A stretch of 64,000 nucleotides of DNA from Dendrolimus kikuchii (taxonomy: Eukaryota; Arthropoda; Insecta; Lepidoptera; Lasiocampidae). Location: NCBI GenBank assembly GCA_019925095.2, contig CM034410.1, positions 12,860,436 through 12,924,435 on the forward strand, in the 5' to 3' direction. The position numbers and the translations under genes were made by a program. The first letter of the stretch is position 1. Every line of letters begins with the position of its first letter. This document shows positions 1-12,800 of the stretch, in pieces. The notes beneath the pieces are model-generated. The model worked only from the letters and a program-made list of their open reading frames with translations. It ran no database searches and was not told where the DNA came from.

Positions 1-420
1 GAAGATTTTTGTGTATTACTCTCGGTAATTTTATCATTAGTTTGTACATGCGCCTATTTAAGCTTTTGCCTCTAGAAGGTGGACGTGGTAAAACCATGCT
101 GGAATTATTATCTTGATTACAGCTCTTTAGACCGGTTCAGTCGGTGTGGCACCACGCTCTCACAGAATATTGACGTGAAAGATATAACCTTGAGCAAATC
201 GTGTTTCGTATGATATTTCATTGCTAAATTCTATGCTATCCCTCCTCTCTCATACCATTAAATACTATTTACAATTTGTATTGTACTGTATACTGTGTGA
301 TATAAATTAATTAATTACAAACTTTAAGAGTAAAACTAGAAATTTAATTGCCGATTTTAATAAGTCATAATAATTCAATTATTTAGTTTATAAATATTTG
401 TTATATGAAAATGGTGTACA
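1..420. other. intron, nothing recognised
   Basis: AT-rich intronic sequence upstream of the first visible exon. No coding segment or clear repeat seen on either strand. Confidence 0.5.
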
Positions 421-660
421 GTACACGCAAAACTTAAATGCGTTTCAAGTGAAGTTAGTCCGTAAGTTTGCGCCGGTCTAGTCAAATGCTAACGTTATAC
501 CGTACGGTGTGTTTTGTGAAAGAAGTGTCATGGTACTCCGGATAGCGGCCGAGCGAGAGCGTAACACTCGCCCATCTGCTCTGTCTGTGTACTCTATAAC
601 TGTGTTCCGTGCAATGACATGTACGAACTTCAAGGACGCATTTAAGTTTTGCTCGTACTA
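421..660 (+). mobile_element. MITE family C (about 240 bp), copy 1
   Basis: Begins acgcaaaacttaaatgcg and ends with the inverted form (cgcatttaagttttgct). Same unit recurs at 9466, 20888, 28172, 36744 and 42286. No transposase; nonautonomous. Confidence 0.75.
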
Positions 661-704
661 TATTATTTGTGAATTAATTTATTTATCTTCATTGTTATGG
701 TCAG

Positions 705-810
705 GTGAATGAAGCTGGCGCAGTATACGAGGCTCTGACGCGCGGCGACCGCGCCGACAGCCCGCACAGGAAAAGGCAGATGTACAGCCCCACCAAGAGG
801 CAGACGCCAA
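705..810 (+). CDS. shot: spectraplakin exon 1 (of window): basic Ser/Pro linker
   Basis: Acceptor tcag at 701-704, donor gtaagt at 811. Starts on a whole codon, ends with one extra base. Encodes a polar linker with [17 protein letters not shown], no helix heptads. It precedes the rod, so it lies after the plakin domain of the full protein. A MITE ends about 45 bp upstream. Confidence 0.85.
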
Positions 811-3800
811 GTAAGTACTTATTTATAGTCAGAGTCTAGCGATTTTGGCGAAAACACAACCTTAATACAATCGCTACGTCCGTCTGTTCGTCTATTTGTC
901 GTTTCGTAATGAGGTATTGAGATCGCGAAAAAATAAAAACAAATGGTGGTTGTCATGTAACGGAAAGGGGAACTTTCTTATTTGAAAACCATTAATCAGT
1001 TTTTGAAAATTACAAAACGACATTTTTATATGTGTTGAATATTTAAAGCTATAACTGTAGTAATAGGTTTGCCGTATAGGATAGTCATAATTAATAGCAG
1101 TAAAACATGTAAATAAAACTAGTGTGTGAGATTTCATGTTGTCCCTATAAATTGTGTAATTAAGTAACTAAAAGATAAATATCGAAAAAATGAAAGAAAT
1201 ACCCTCTTGCCCTTTCATATGGCGAAGGAGAAGCGACTTAAAAATAATGTTTAAAGCTGAAATTGCTCGTATGCAAAATACCAAAATTAACGCTTAAGTC
1301 AATTAGCACTTCATCTTACGATTATAATTTACCAGGTCGTACATTGGACGCTCGTTCGCCGTCCCCGGGCAAAGGTCACGGGCTGGTCAGTCCAGGGTCC
1401 ACCCATTCCACCTCCAGCGGCTTCTCGTCACGCCGCTCTAGCCAGGATGGATTCCATCTAGAAGGTAAACTTATATTGAAATCGCGAATATTGTAAACAC
1501 AAAGGTTGTTGGTTTTTCTACGGGTTTTTCTGCTATCTCTGTCACGAACTTCATTTCTTTTTTTTTTGGATTTTATGATTTGGCAGCTAGGCCTTTAAGC
1601 CAGATCTTAGATTCCATGTAGTTTCTTCAATTTCTTAAACCTATGTGTAGCACAGCTGCACTGTAGGTTATCAGCTGGAGCCATTCAACGGAGTTCTTGT
1701 GACAATTCAAAAGGCCACATTTGACTTAACAGTTCACATTTATCACAAAACACATAATTACTACTCAAATACTATCAATATTTATTTATTTATTTTTTTG
1801 GAAACCCTACAGCCAAATACATTTGATTAGATAACTATAATTAATACAAGAAAGCGAATGACAGGTTCTCATGGATAAGCTATTGCTTAAAAGTAACATG
1901 CAAACGTAGAAAAGGCACCGAGATGACTAGTCACTGTTGAAAAATTTAAGGCTTAGACACCGCTTGGCTCATGAAATGATTGCAAAGGGGTCGATGTCAT
2001 CGTATTTAGTTACATTATTTAAATAGTTACTTGCTCGCACTAGAAATGAGTTTTGTCTGTAATTAGTAAAACTTAAAGGTACATTTATGGGTTGATTAAA
2101 TCGTATAGACTTCGCTGGAATATTAAAGTGGACCTTACTTAGGAGATCTGGACAATCAATATCAGAGGTGATAATTATTAGAAGAAGTAAAAAGTCAGCA
2201 ATATCTCGTCGGTCTTTAAGTGGCAAGAGGTGAAACTTTTTACAAAGATCAAAGTATGAATCACTAGAGTACTGGATCTTTTTCCTGTAACATAAATGAC
2301 GAATAAAACGTTTTTGCACACTTTCAATGCGGTCTATATATCCTACAACTATTGTTCATTTTAGAGTAATTTTACACATTTTTAGAAAATAAAACTGCAC
2401 AGCACAACGTCTCCTCTCAGTTCCCGCCAAAAACTCCAACTCCATTTCTCATGTAAATGTATCTGTGGTGCGGAGAATAAAAATATATCCTAAAACAGTT
2501 TCGCATAGTTACGTGTGTACACGAATACAGGCTTACTGGTTTTTTTTTTTGCAGAACTGTCGCCGGTACAACAGCAACTGTCGGAAATAAACAACCGATA
2601 CAGTTTGATGGGGACGAAGTTGTCTGACAGGCAAGCTGAGCTCGACGCCATCAGGGAGGAGATCCGAAAGCATTTGGACAGCTTTAAAGCCCTCAACACC
2701 TTCCTCGACAAGGTTTGTTATAGATATAGACTTTTCTCATACATTTTCATCGCTTGTCCCATCTTTGTTGCATTTTATTTTAGGGCCTTGAAATTAGGCT
2801 TCCATCTTTGTTGCATTTTATTTTAGTGGTGCATGCGTTTCGGCCAGGATCGAACCCGCGCCCTTTGAGTGTGGGACGCATGCGCTAGCCATGACGCTAC
2901 CACGACTTTAGGAAATTAGGCTTAGAATATCCCAATATGCAAGAAGATTCTTCTTCTAACGCCGTGTCTATCAAAATAATAATACTTTATATTCTGTGAG
3001 CACTCTTGGCTGTCTATAAGCAAGTGATAATTTTCTCATACAGGTCCAAAGACAACTACCAAAAGACTCAGTGCCGAGCACCAAAGAGGAGGCCGACAAG
3101 ACAATCAAACAGGCAAGGGCCATTCTCGAAGAGATGTACGAGAAGCAAAGTATATTGGACTCGACCAAGACACAGGTAAATATATAAAAACATTAAAATC
3201 CAGCTGATTATAGATCCCTACTTATAAATAGTATTCGATTTGATAATAAACTTGATACTAAAAATCAACTTGATAATCAAATTAAGATTGTTAATCAAAT
3301 TTAAAATGATAATCAAATTCAACTTGATAATCGATTTCAGTTTTATAATCAATTTCAACTTTATAATCAATTTAAAATCGCTAATCTAATTTAACTTGAT
3401 ACTAAAATTCAATTTGATAATCACATAAAACTTGGTACTAAAATTCAACTTGATAATCAAAATCAACTCACTATTCAAATTTAATTTGATAATCAATTTT
3501 AATTCGCTTATCTAATCCCACTTGGTACTAAAATTCAACTAGTTAATAAAATTGAACTTCATACTAAAATTCAACTTGATAATCAAATTCAACTCACTAT
3601 TCAAATTTAATCTGATAATCAATTTCAACTCGTTTATCTAATCCAACTTGATACTAAAATTCAACTTGATAATCAAATTCAACTTGCATTATTAATAAAT
3701 ATGTTAAAGGGAATCCAAACTATGGTAATTTTTATTACTTATTATTGGTACAAGTAATCGTTTTTGTTCGTGACTGTTTCTTAATAATAATGTTGGTAAT

Positions 3801-6800
3801 GAAAATAAAACAAAAAAATTACTTTATTATTTATTTATTGTTAATGGACTATTAATTGACTCTGAGTGATGTGATTTTTTTATACTGATAAACATGTATT
3901 ACTTTTAGGTTCGTGAACTGTTGAAACGCAAGCAGAGCGTCCAAGGCGCCGATCGTCTCCACGACGAAATGGAGGATGTAGCCTCAAGATGGAAGGCCTT
4001 GCATGATGCGTTCAAAGACAAGTAAGCATAAGTTGAAATCCTTTTATTACGAGTACTTCATTAACGGTCATACACTGTTGTACCTCATCTGTACTTGTGA
4101 GCTATCAAAATTATTATACTTAAGGAGACGGACACGCTTTCATACACTCTTAGGTACAGATTGTAAAAAGATGAGCACACTGAAAGTTCTTAGAAAATCA
4201 AAAACTGAGCAAACTAGCAAGTTATTATTTTTATTATATCTTTTCAAAATAGTTTCCGTTCACATCAATACATCGCTGCATTCGATAGAACCACCGAGAA
4301 AAGCACTTTGCCCACTCGTCCTTAGGGGTCTCTTCGATGGCCTTCTGGAACGCAGCCACTGCTTCCTTGGCGTCCATAAAATGTTTTCCTCGAAGTTTTT
4401 CTTTTATTTTCGGGAATAAATAAAAATCGCAAGGTGCGAGGTCGGGGCTATATGGCGGGTGACCCAGCAATTCCACGTCTGACGACGCCAAATAGTCGAT
4501 CGTTCGCCCGGCGGTGTGCGAGGAGGCGTTGTCGTGGTGAAGGAGGATCCTACTGCGAGGTCGTTTCTCTCGAACTTTTTCCAAGACAAGTGGCAAACAT
4601 TTGTTAGTATACCACTCTGCAGTAACTGACTTTTGATCTTCTAAAACAATTGTCGCATAATGACCGGTCCTTCCGAAGAATGAGGCCACCATATTTTTTC
4701 CTACACTTCGACCTCTCTTCAATTTAGTTGGCAACTCCTCGGAAGGAAACACCCACTGAGCAGATTGTCTTTTGGTTTCCGGATCATAGCAATAAATCCA
4801 GCTTTCGTCACCCGTAAGTATGTCGAACACAGCTTTTGAGTCACCTCCGTTAAATCTTTGTATCATTTCACGGCACCAATCAACACGACGGAGTTTTTGG
4901 GCCTCAGTCAAATAATGAGGTATCCACCGGGCACAAAGCTTCCTAACGGCTAAATGTTTGTGGAGGATTTTGTGCACTTGAGTCATACCGATGCCTAAAC
5001 TTGTCCGAATCTGCTGATAGGTTACTCTTGGATCAGTCTCTATCATACACCGCACAACACTGATGTTATCTTCAGTCGTCGCCGTAGAAGGCCGTCCCTC
5101 ACGCAGAGCATCATTGAGATTGGTGCGACCACGTTTAAACTCATTAAACCAGTTATAAACAGTGGCCCGAGAAGGGGCTTCATCGTGAAAGGCCAATCGA
5201 AGTCTGTCATAACATTCTTGTTGACTTAAATGACATCGAAAGTCATAAAAAATCATAGTACGAAAATTTTCTCGCGTTAAATTCATACTGGCGTGACACA
5301 GACAAATTTCAATTTGCCGCCAAATCGTAAAACAAATGACAAATGAATGAAATTAGTACTCAATAATATTAGCAAAGAGTTCTATTTTCAAAATTTAAAC
5401 TTATTTTTTTATTATATTCTTTAAAAGTAAGAGCTATGAATGTCAAAGAAGCAAGTGAGCTGTGTAAGAATAAGCCTGAATGGCGCTCTGTTGTTCGTGT
5501 CTACCCCGCAAGGGAACTGGCGTGAAGTTATGTATGTATGTATATTTTTTAAATTCATACTAATTTAACTAAACCAACTACAAATTAGGGTTTAGTTATT
5601 TTGTATGAATTAATCGTCTTCTATGGGTAAGGTGCCCAGAAGGCTGGCTATGTTTCACATAAATCGATATTAATGTACCCCTTTTTATGAAAATTGCCCG
5701 AACGAAGCAGTATGAAAATTCGCACACTTATAGTTTATATAGAGAAGGAGTGCAGAATGCTAATTTTTTTTATATGTTAAAAAAATACATTCAATCAATA
5801 AAAAAAACATTACGTACACCGTGTATTTGACACACACACACACATATATACTCTTTATCTTAGCGAAATCTGTGAATATAGAGGGAGTTTTTGGCGGGAA
5901 CTGAAAGGGGACGTGGTGCTGTGCAGTTTTATTTTCTAAAAATGTGTAAAATCACTCTAAAATGAACAATAGTTGTAGGATATTGATAGTTTTTGAGTAG
6001 TAATTATGTGTTTTTGTGAGAAATACGAACTGTATAGTCAAATGTGGCCTTTCGAGTTTTCACAAGAACTCCGTTATACGGCGTCGATTGTAGCCTACAA
6101 TACACTTGCGCCTGGCTTAAAGGCCTAGTTGCCAAGCCATAAACATAAAAAAATGTGAATATAGAAGTAGTCTTTGACAACAGAACCTTAATAATGTTCA
6201 AATTCATAATTTAAATTAATTATTATGGTCGAATTTCGACCATGGGCGACCACTAATTCGCATAAATCGATTATGGTAATCGATAACTTGATTTATTTGT
6301 GACTTTGTTTTAAAGATTTTTCATATTCCAGATGGAATTTAGGGCTTATGTTTTTCTGTTTGTAATAGAATATAACACTTTTAAGCCACGTCTCGACTCA
6401 TTATATTCTTTGGCACAAAAAAAAACCGTATCTCCCTTCACAGTGCACAACATATTTTATTTGATGTTACATACATACATATATACATAACTTCACGCCA
6501 GTTCCCTTGCGGGGTAGGCACGAACAATAGAGCGCCATTTAAGCCCATTCTTACACACCTCACTTGCTTCTTTGACATTCATAACTCTTGTCATGTACGC
6601 TCGTCTGTTCTTAAGGCTCCTGACATCACCCTCCGCTAGTACACGATCAATTTGATCATGGAAGGTGTGTCGTGGCCTTCCACGACTTCTGCATCCATCC
6701 ACTTTTGCATTGTATATCTGTTTAGTCATTCTTTCATCATGCATTCTTTATTTGATGTTGATAATGAAATTGTTCCGTCTTCCAGGATCAGGTTGATGGA

Positions 6801-9800
6801 AGACGTGAAAGACTTCCACGACACCCACAGCAACCTGTCTCAGTGGCTGAGTGCCAAGGACCGCATGATGGCCGCGCTCGGACCCATATCTTCGGACTCC
6901 AGGATGGTGCATACTCAAGTACAACAGGTTGGTTTGAGTTTGTTATTCTTTTAATTGCCATCTCCTGCACTCCGAGCTCAACACGGTAGTGTTCTTATTT
7001 TTTTAGGTCTTTTTTTTTTGGAAAAATATGGGCGTCTCTTTTGTATATCTAAAATTACGAATTTTGAATACATTTACTGTCTTCTATTTACTTTCTCATT
7101 ACATTTCTACTTTCTCTCTTTGTAACTTTTAATTCTAATTTTTTTATACTTACTATTCTATATTTACTATCTATCTTACAATTATGAACTAGGCCTATGA
7201 CTATCTATTTATTTATCTATTATTATATGTTTACTAAGTTGACTATTTGTACTTATTAAACCTAATAGTAAATTTATTTGTCAAACTATTTATAGATTTG
7301 TTTGTTAGCAGTAGTAGTGTTCACCATAACGACAGGCAAAGAAACTTAATCCATAAAGCCATGTCTGATGTATTAAGTCATCAGTAAGCTCAGCCGAATT
7401 GTAGGTCTTTTACTGAAATCTACGGAATTCTTGTGATAACTCTCGAAAAGCTACATTTTTTTTTAAATCGCTCGTAGGTGCAAGTGCTCCGCGAAGAGTT
7501 CCGCGGTCAGCAGCCTCAGTTAGCGCACTTCGAAGAGGTGGCGGCCAACGTGTTGGACAGGTTGGACCCAACCTCCCCCGACGCGGTGAAACTCAAGCAG
7601 AAGGTCATGGACCTAATGAACAGATGGAACGATCTGCTAAACAAGTCAGTTTTGTTTTTTAGTTATAATAGAGGTAGTTTTTAAGGTCTAATACGGTGTG
7701 CATTACACCATCGATTTTTTTTATTATTGCATGAGTTCAACAGACAGTCAGACGGCTCACTTGATGGAAAGGAGTTACCATCGTTTATGGACATTTGTAA
7801 CAAAAAAGGTGCTACAAATGCGCTGCTGCTCGCTTAAGGAAAACTAGAACCTGGCCACTAATACCGGAACACAACTCAAGGTTGTTGTCTACGCTTTAAA
7901 TTCCCGCCACAAATGCATAAACATAAATATTTTATTATTGTGTCTGGCAACTTATTTTTTCTAATACTGTACTTTGTAAAGAACGCAATAAACGCTGTTA
8001 AAGATTCTAATTTTCTTCATTTAAATTAAAACCAATAATACAAAATCCAAATTAAGGAAGTGTTGCACAAAAGGAGACTCCGTAACATTGTAATGGCGGT
8101 ATACTCTATACCAGGGGTGGTAGCTATTCAGACCGGGAAATACCCTATCTGACCTGAATATATATTGAGGTCTACTCTATATTTTTTTTATCATATAAAA
8201 CATTGTTTTTCTCCATTTAGGCTAGAACAACGTGCAGAAAGTCTAGGCGCCGCTGCTGACACTTCGCGAGAGTTTGACGCCGGATTGACAAGATTGAAGG
8301 ACGCGTTACAGACTATCAGTGACAAGCTTGATGATGTGACGCTGGAGAACGAGCCCGACGAACAACTGAGGAAGATCGAGGTGAGTTTTATATTTACATC
8401 AACAGGTTGTCCCTTATATCGGTGAACTGGTGCTAAGAAGGTTAAAATACCTTTTCGTAAGAGATTACATTTTTAATGCCAGATTATTCAAAAGTATTAT
8501 GAGACTTGTATACTACCAATATAATCAGTATAATCTTACAAGCTGAATTAGGAACACTTGAGTTAGACTACGAGTTTGCAGCATGCTTGTTCAGTCCTGA
8601 GAACAGTATGCAAAATAAATTAAAACCAGTACCGGCCCCTTATAGTATTTAAATTAATAGTGCGTTTTAATTTTTATCATGTTGGTGCACAATAAATATT
8701 ATTTTAGTTGTCGAGTAAGATATTAAGGATTCTATTCTGTTTTCTATGTAATAATATAATATACACTAGCGCCTGAAATTGTGTCAGAGTGATGTTGACA
8801 ACTGACTTGGGCATATTGCCACTATAAAAAAAGTAATCCGATTATCGACTGAAAATCCCAACTTCGTAGAGTTATTATCATATTTCTATATATCTTAATA
8901 TTATAGTGTGTTGTATATTGTTTTTAATTCGAACAGAACCTGGAGCGCCAATTAGAAGGCCAGCGTCCATTGCTAGCGGACTTGGAAGGCGCCGGCGCTG
9001 CCTTAGCCACAGTCCTTTCGGATCCAGCCTCAAGGCAAGACATCCAGAGCAAGTTGGCAGCGGTTGCGAGACAGTACGACAACTTGCAGAGGAAATTGGA
9101 CCACAAGAAGGCTGAGATCGAGGCTGCTTTGAAGTAAGGTTCTATATCTTCTAAACCTGCTTACTTTCTCTATGGCGCAAGGTCGCCAATAGGCGCTGCA
9201 TGAGAAAATGTACGAACGAGGTATGTGCCGCAAATTTGGGGAGGCCATCGTCCAATATTGGACTGCAATTGCCTGACGATGACTACTATGCATTCATTTT
9301 CCTTTCTGCTGGTTAAATTTCCATATAAGGTTTACACCATACCAGCAACATCAGTTTTCTACTAATGATAAAATAAAACATGGAGTAAAAAGATTTAGTG
9401 GCCAACCAATCAAATAATGTCTTTCCCAATTATACCTTCATGTCAGACCATTTGTGTATATAGATAGTACTAACAAAAGTTAAATGCGTCTTTGAAGTTC
9501 GTACACGTTATTGCGCGGAACTATTCACGAGGTGATACGTACCGAGCTATAGAGGGAGAGATATTGCGCTCTCGCTCGGTTGCTATCCGGACACTCATGC
9601 CATCTCTCTCGCACCACATTGTCTGATGTAATAAACATTAACACTTGACTGGATCTGCACAATCTCAAAGAACTAACTTCTCTTGACGCGTATTTAATTT
9701 TTCCGTCTACATTATGTCTACAATTAGCGTGTATGTGATCTATATTCTGTAAAAAATTAAGGTCTGCACTCTTCAAAAATTAATTTAACTGAGTCCTGTA

Positions 9801-12800
9801 GACATATATAAGGTAGAGAGAGAACAGAGTATAGTGTTAGTATAATCGCCGTTACGTAACTCTCCCAAAGCGCTACAATATGGGGCTCTTCAAAAAGGGC
9901 GTAAAAAGATATTTAAAGTCTCAACGGGGTATGCATCGGCTCCCTTGGTGTTCAAGACGTCTGTGGGCGACGGTAAACACTTGCCAATAAGTGGAGCGTT
10001 TGCTGGGAAGCATATATAAAAAAACTCTTCGTTGTACTTGGTCTCCACGCATATCTCCAATTTTTATATCATACTACCCCATCGATTGTTAGTTTAAAAT
10101 TGTAGCTGATGATCTTTCAAAATTAATTAATTATAACAGGGATGGAAGAAACCTGGAAGAGAACGTGGCCCGAACCCTGGGTTGGCTGCAATCAGAGTTA
10201 GGAGCGTTGCCAGGCAGGCTTCAAGTGTCGGCCGATATTAACAAGCTGCAACAACAACTGGAGAGGCACGAACCACTATACAGGGAACTCACTCAGAAGG
10301 AACACGAGCTTATCATGCTCTTGGATAAGGGTGAGTTGGAATCCATACATACAAATAAGCATATGATGAAAATGCATCAGTTCGGATGTTTATTTGTTCC
10401 TTCTTCATGGCCTTGGGAACAAATCGTCTGTTATGAAATTTAGAAATACAGTGTAAACTCTATATAACGACACTGAAGGGACTGTGCAATTTATGGCGTT
10501 ATACAGAGTTGTCGTTAAACGGAGAGTAGTCTGTTATTTTTGTCAGACGGCTTTTGCTGCACCGGTAATTTTGTTGTATTTTTTTACTTATTTTAATATG
10601 TTGTGATATTGAGGCATTTCGATAATAAAGGAAGTATGTAGAAATTTCGATGTTTCGGAATTTCTTAGAAATTTCGGTATGCATGATACCGACAGTCGAG
10701 TTTATTACGGGCTATGATAATAAAGCAATAAAAGAACGTACGCAGCTGCGTAGCTTTTACTAATTTTGGCAATTTAAAAGGTACTTTTTATTACTTAATT
10801 GTTGTCGTTATTAAGAGTGGGTGTAATGCTATATAGAGTGTATCATTCTATGAAAGACAAGCTAAACCAACCAAAGCCAAGTGATTTCGACGCTTAAGCG
10901 AGTTTGCCGTTAAATTGAGTGACGTTATATGGAGTTTACAGTGTATATACTTTTAACCATAAGGATGAACTTGGACTTATTTTTAATCTCAGAAAGTTTG
11001 TCTAGTAAACAAAAAATCGCGGATGTTAATATTTACGTGAGCGAAACGCGTGGATATTTCAAGTTCCATAACATTTTGGGAAGAGTGATTGCAGTGAATG
11101 AACGATGTGACAAACGAATGAACGGTATTAGGAGTGAAAGGAAAAATATTACTCCAAAATTAATCGTTCTTATTTAACAAGAATTTCGGTACGTTGATTA
11201 AAATTGTTTGCTTAGTTGCGCTTAGAAGTGGATTGCTCCATTTGAATCCGATATAAACGAATAGAAATCGATGGATAAAAGCGTTCTTCACGTTATAATA
11301 AAAAATTGTTATAATTATTAGGTCGTGAGATGGAGAAGAAGCCAGCACACCAAGGCTTACGTAAAGATCTCGACAGAATCCAAACGCAGTGGGACAAACT
11401 CAAACGCGAGACTGTTGATAGACAGACAAGACTACAAACAGCCATGGTGAGTAGTGTTGTATACACCATTTGAATTGAATTTCCTATAATATAAATAATC
11501 TAGTACTTACCTTTTTATATAAAAACTAGCTGTACCCGCGACGTCGTCAGCGTGGAATTTGTTTTCAAAACCCTCCGATTTTGAAATATTCTTCATTGGT
11601 GCTCCGCTCCTATTGTTCTTAGCGTAATGATATATAGCCTATAGCCTTCCTCGATAAATGGGCTATCTAACACTGTAAGAATTTTTCAAATCAGACCTAT
11701 AGTTCCCGACATTAGCGCGTGCGTTCAATCAAACAAACAAACTCTTCAGCTTTATATATTAGTATAAGATGTGTTTTCGAAATTATAACTAAAACTGATA
11801 GACGGTTAATTTCTTACCTTCAATTTTAGATCAACCAACCGAAGTGATCAATGTAAAGATAAATCTGAATCATTCAATGTCATCGGACAACGTTGTGCCT
11901 TTTCAGTTGCCTTGCAACCAAATTGATTCAGTTCGGATGATCAGTCTAATATCAACGTAACGCTATAAAAATAAACTTTCAAATCGATAAAGTTTACTTT
12001 ATACGGCACATTTCCTGATGCCTCCATTCCTTAATACTGTGCTTTATAAGTAAATTCCTAACTAAGCTAGTGGCTCCTACAAAATTTGTTTAACCCCTTC
12101 TAGGGGCCAAATTTAATATTATATTTGTCCACAAGCTGCCAGCTGCCATCAAAAAGGCCGTGCCAAAACCAAGAGAATTATATCGTCTCTTTTATTCTAA
12201 TAAAAATTAAAAATATAGTTAGAGGGAGAAAGCATCGGTTCAACGTTCGTTTCAATTATATGTATTTGACCACAAATTTGTGGTACTTCCCAATTTGCCG
12301 TTATGACAGTTCGAGAATAAATTTGTGGTGGTTCCTTCTTAAAAGGTAGAATAGTAAATAGTCGGGCCCAATTATGATTTCTTTCAATTAATTCCAATTT
12401 AATTTATAGTATAGTTTAAGTTGTATTTTTTAAAAGTTAGTTTAGCATATTTTATAGTGTAGTTTAATTTAAATGAGCCATTTTTGTAATAAAGTAAAAA
12501 ATGTAATATATTAATTCCATACATAAATAGTGGCTTAGTCTGCTGTTGTCTCGACAATTTGCATGATGGTCACGACCGTCAACGACGTCTCACGCGCGTT
12601 TCCTTCGGATTCGGCAATCGTCTACTATTCTGATATATAAGCTAAATAATAATAATAATAATCGGCACACATATTGAATATCCCCAAATTAAGCAAGTTA
12701 CGCTTGTGATATGGGTAATATACAACGTACTACTACTCTGGGGCCGATCCCAGACACCCAGCCCATAGTAAATAACGGAGAAAATACGTTTCCGAAATTT

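Noticed and set aside
2826..2911. tRNA gene
   Set aside because: A and B boxes are present, but no acceptor stem or full cloverleaf; it fits a SINE head.
3225..3700. CRISPR-like array
   Set aside because: Units are contiguous and degenerate, without unique spacers, inside an animal intron.
4003..4419. 138-codon plus-strand frame
   Set aside because: Overlaps the exon 5 donor and the antisense mariner; not coding.
4100..5430. Terminal inverted repeats of the mariner
   Set aside because: A ttaggtacag-like start at 4151 looked promising, but no matching inverted end was found on the other side, so I do not give element borders.
10929..11177. 82-codon plus-strand frame
   Set aside because: Starts in the end of the pogo-like MITE and continues into AT-rich intron; no homology recognised.
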